DNA from: CAYQJL01 sp964573295
GTDB lineage: Bacteria > Eisenbacteria > RBG-16-71-46 > CAIMUX01 > WJJG01
DNA length: 64,000 nt
Assembly: GCA_964573295.1 (NCBI GenBank)
Contig: CAZNJE010000006.1
Location: forward strand, 77,559-141,558
Reading direction: 5' to 3'
The notes beneath the pieces were generated by a model. That model was not told the origin of the DNA, searched no databases, and was given only the letters and a program-made list of their open reading frames with translations. Made by a program: the position numbers and the translations under genes. Below, piece after piece: positions 62,904 to 64,000 of the stretch. Within the stretch, counting starts at the first letter, position 1. Every line of letters begins with the position of its first letter.

Positions 62904-63638
62904 TCACATATCCTCCTCTTTTCAGTCCGGTGACTCCGGGCTTGTAGTGTGGCATTCGCACTAGCACACACACCGGTTGGGATGAACCGGATGGACACGT
63001 GTTGAGGATCTCCTCTACTGGGAGATGCGAAATCTGGCCTCCCAAACGACAAGGAGAGTGACCTCTGCCAGCGGGAACGGCTCATGATCGCTTTGCGCGG
63101 GGGGGGGCACATGTTGACAATCACGTCCGCGAACCGAAATTCGGCGGGCAGCGTGGCCTGCAGCCTGCCCCGGCGATCACGAGAGCCTGCATGAGTTCGG
63201 TCTGGGACGTGGGACATTCCGTGGGTCACGTCTAGAATGATATGAGTATTCTGGGCCCCTGGGCGCAGGACGCTTCGGCCTGATGACCAGGCCCAGCCCG
63301 GCGTTAGGCCAAGTATAAGTCGAGCCCGAGCCACATCCGAGTCAGGCCCAAGCCAAGTCCAGGCCGAATCCAAGCCAGGTCGGTCGGGGTCGGTCGGGGA
63401 TCAACTCTCCATCGGACAACATCTGCGGGTGCGGTTACAGATGTTCTCTGGTCACCGGCTGCGAGCTGCTATCGGAGGACGGGAAACCAACTCCCATGAG
63501 CTGATCATACGGCGGATACCCGCGTAGTCCTTCCAGATCCGGGTTCTCATGCAGATGCGGTACTCGCGCCAGGCTTGCATGGCCCGCTCGTGGAGGATGG
63601 CGAGTCTTGGGTTGCTCGAACGCCGCGGCGGCCTCGCC
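62904..63638. other. Intergenic region with degenerate repeats
   Basis: No intact gene. It contains GCCCGAGCC / GCCCAAGCCAAGTCC-like tandem repeats (63314-63400), followed by the repeat GGTCGGTCGGGGTCGGTCGG, then a stretch of low-quality open frames before the symporter remnant. Confidence 0.5.
63314..63400. repeat. Degenerate 10-12-bp tandem repeat
   Basis: AAGTCGAGCCC / GAGTCAGGCCC / AAGTCCAGGCC-type units, then two GGTCGGTCGGG copies. Confidence 0.65.
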
Positions 63639-63974
63639 CCATCCGTCATTCTCGCCTCCGGGGTGCCGGCTGTGGAGAACGGTGTTGTGATGACGGTCGA
63701 CGCTTTCGCGAAGGCGATGCCGGGTCTAGGCCTCTACGTGCTTCATCTGGTGATCTTGATGTTCTCGATTTCCACGATGTGGACGCAGGATACCGTCGTC
63801 AACATCCCCGATACCGCCTTGGCCCTGATGGTCCTGCCCACTCTCGTGAGCTCGCTTCCGTTGTCCCCTGCCGTGGTCCGTGCCACACGTGACTACGTCC
63901 AGCGACAAGACGCACATCAGTTGCCCAGGCAACAAGTTAGATTGTTCGTAACGTCTCACCCGATTTCAGAATAG
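63639..63974 (+). pseudogene. Remnant of a sodium:alanine (AGCS-family) symporter gene
   Basis: The translation SGVPAVENGVVMTVDAFAKA then MPGLGLYVLHLVILMFSIST matches the late transmembrane part of AGCS symporters (usual form TGVW...LTxxAF...PGxGxY...FAFST). It jumps directly to VVNIPDTALALMVLPTLVSS followed by LPLSPAVVRATRDYVQRQ, which is the family's C-terminal helix and tail. The roughly 45 residues in between (the WSYYG motif region and one helix) are deleted, and the N-terminal about 300 residues are absent, so this is a decayed gene. Confidence 0.65.
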
Positions 63975-64000
63975 TTTTGCCTGAGCGCAGATTTCCCTTT

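Overview
The window is 64 kb of G+C-rich bacterial chromosome. It encodes many secreted proteins that combine right-handed beta-helix repeats with a C-terminal FlgD-like / type IX-type sorting domain, streptopain-like (C10) proteases, transmembrane Ser/Thr kinases and an ECF sigma factor. This mix suggests an uncultured Gram-negative bacterium related to the FCB lineage (Eisenbacteria- or Krumholzibacteria-like). That placement is inferred from protein style only: no rRNA or tRNA gene was recognised.

Layout. 1-2353: end of a cysteine desulfurase gene and an acyl-CoA synthetase. 2354-3676: no protein gene, but a group II intron 5' half on the minus strand, with a 5' GUGUG end and matching exon-binding sequences. 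3677-7264: a histidine-kinase-like ATPase with an unusual kinase-membrane-sensor order, plus a sigma-54 activator. 7344-14708 (minus): isocitrate dehydrogenase with a zinc-ribbon-like insertion, and a corrinoid methyl-transfer set (MttB-family methyltransferase, MetH-type activation-domain protein, corrinoid protein, homocysteine methyltransferase). 14783-21883 (minus): a proline-rich protein, a RecB-like nuclease, a VKOR-DsbA fusion, a radical SAM protein and a HEAT-repeat cyclophilin. 22748-32558: a C10 protease/beta-helix protein, a multi-PAS hybrid kinase, a beta-helix protein and a decayed paralogue. 32754-35363: a secreted hydrolase joined in frame to a truncated HEPN toxin, next to its MNT antitoxin, then a 20-G tract. 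35364-50146: a GT-C-like membrane protein, an FHA-GAF-PP2C phosphatase, malonyl-CoA decarboxylase, a SEC-C protein, a sortilin-like propeller protein, an inositol-phosphatase-family protein, and a lipoprotein plus ABC exporter operon. 49831-56845: two divergently oriented Ser/Thr kinases with extracellular beta-helices, one translationally coupled to an ECF sigma factor. 56892-62903 (minus): a secreted-protein cluster (beta-helix protein, C10 protease, a broken tail-fibre-like gene, a small sorting-domain protein). 63639-63974: a degenerate Na+/alanine symporter remnant.

Three themes recur. First, one beta-helix module family (entry motif around GDFPTI...GNRDLDF; exit motif around GNxGGDWxG) is shared by secreted proteins and by the outside parts of receptor-like kinases, and leaves relics in intergenic DNA. 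Second, short tandem repeats of 10-30 bp are scattered in intergenic DNA and, in frame, inside linkers of unrelated proteins. Third, several genes are visibly decaying (stops, frameshifts, internal deletions), so the region appears to be in flux.
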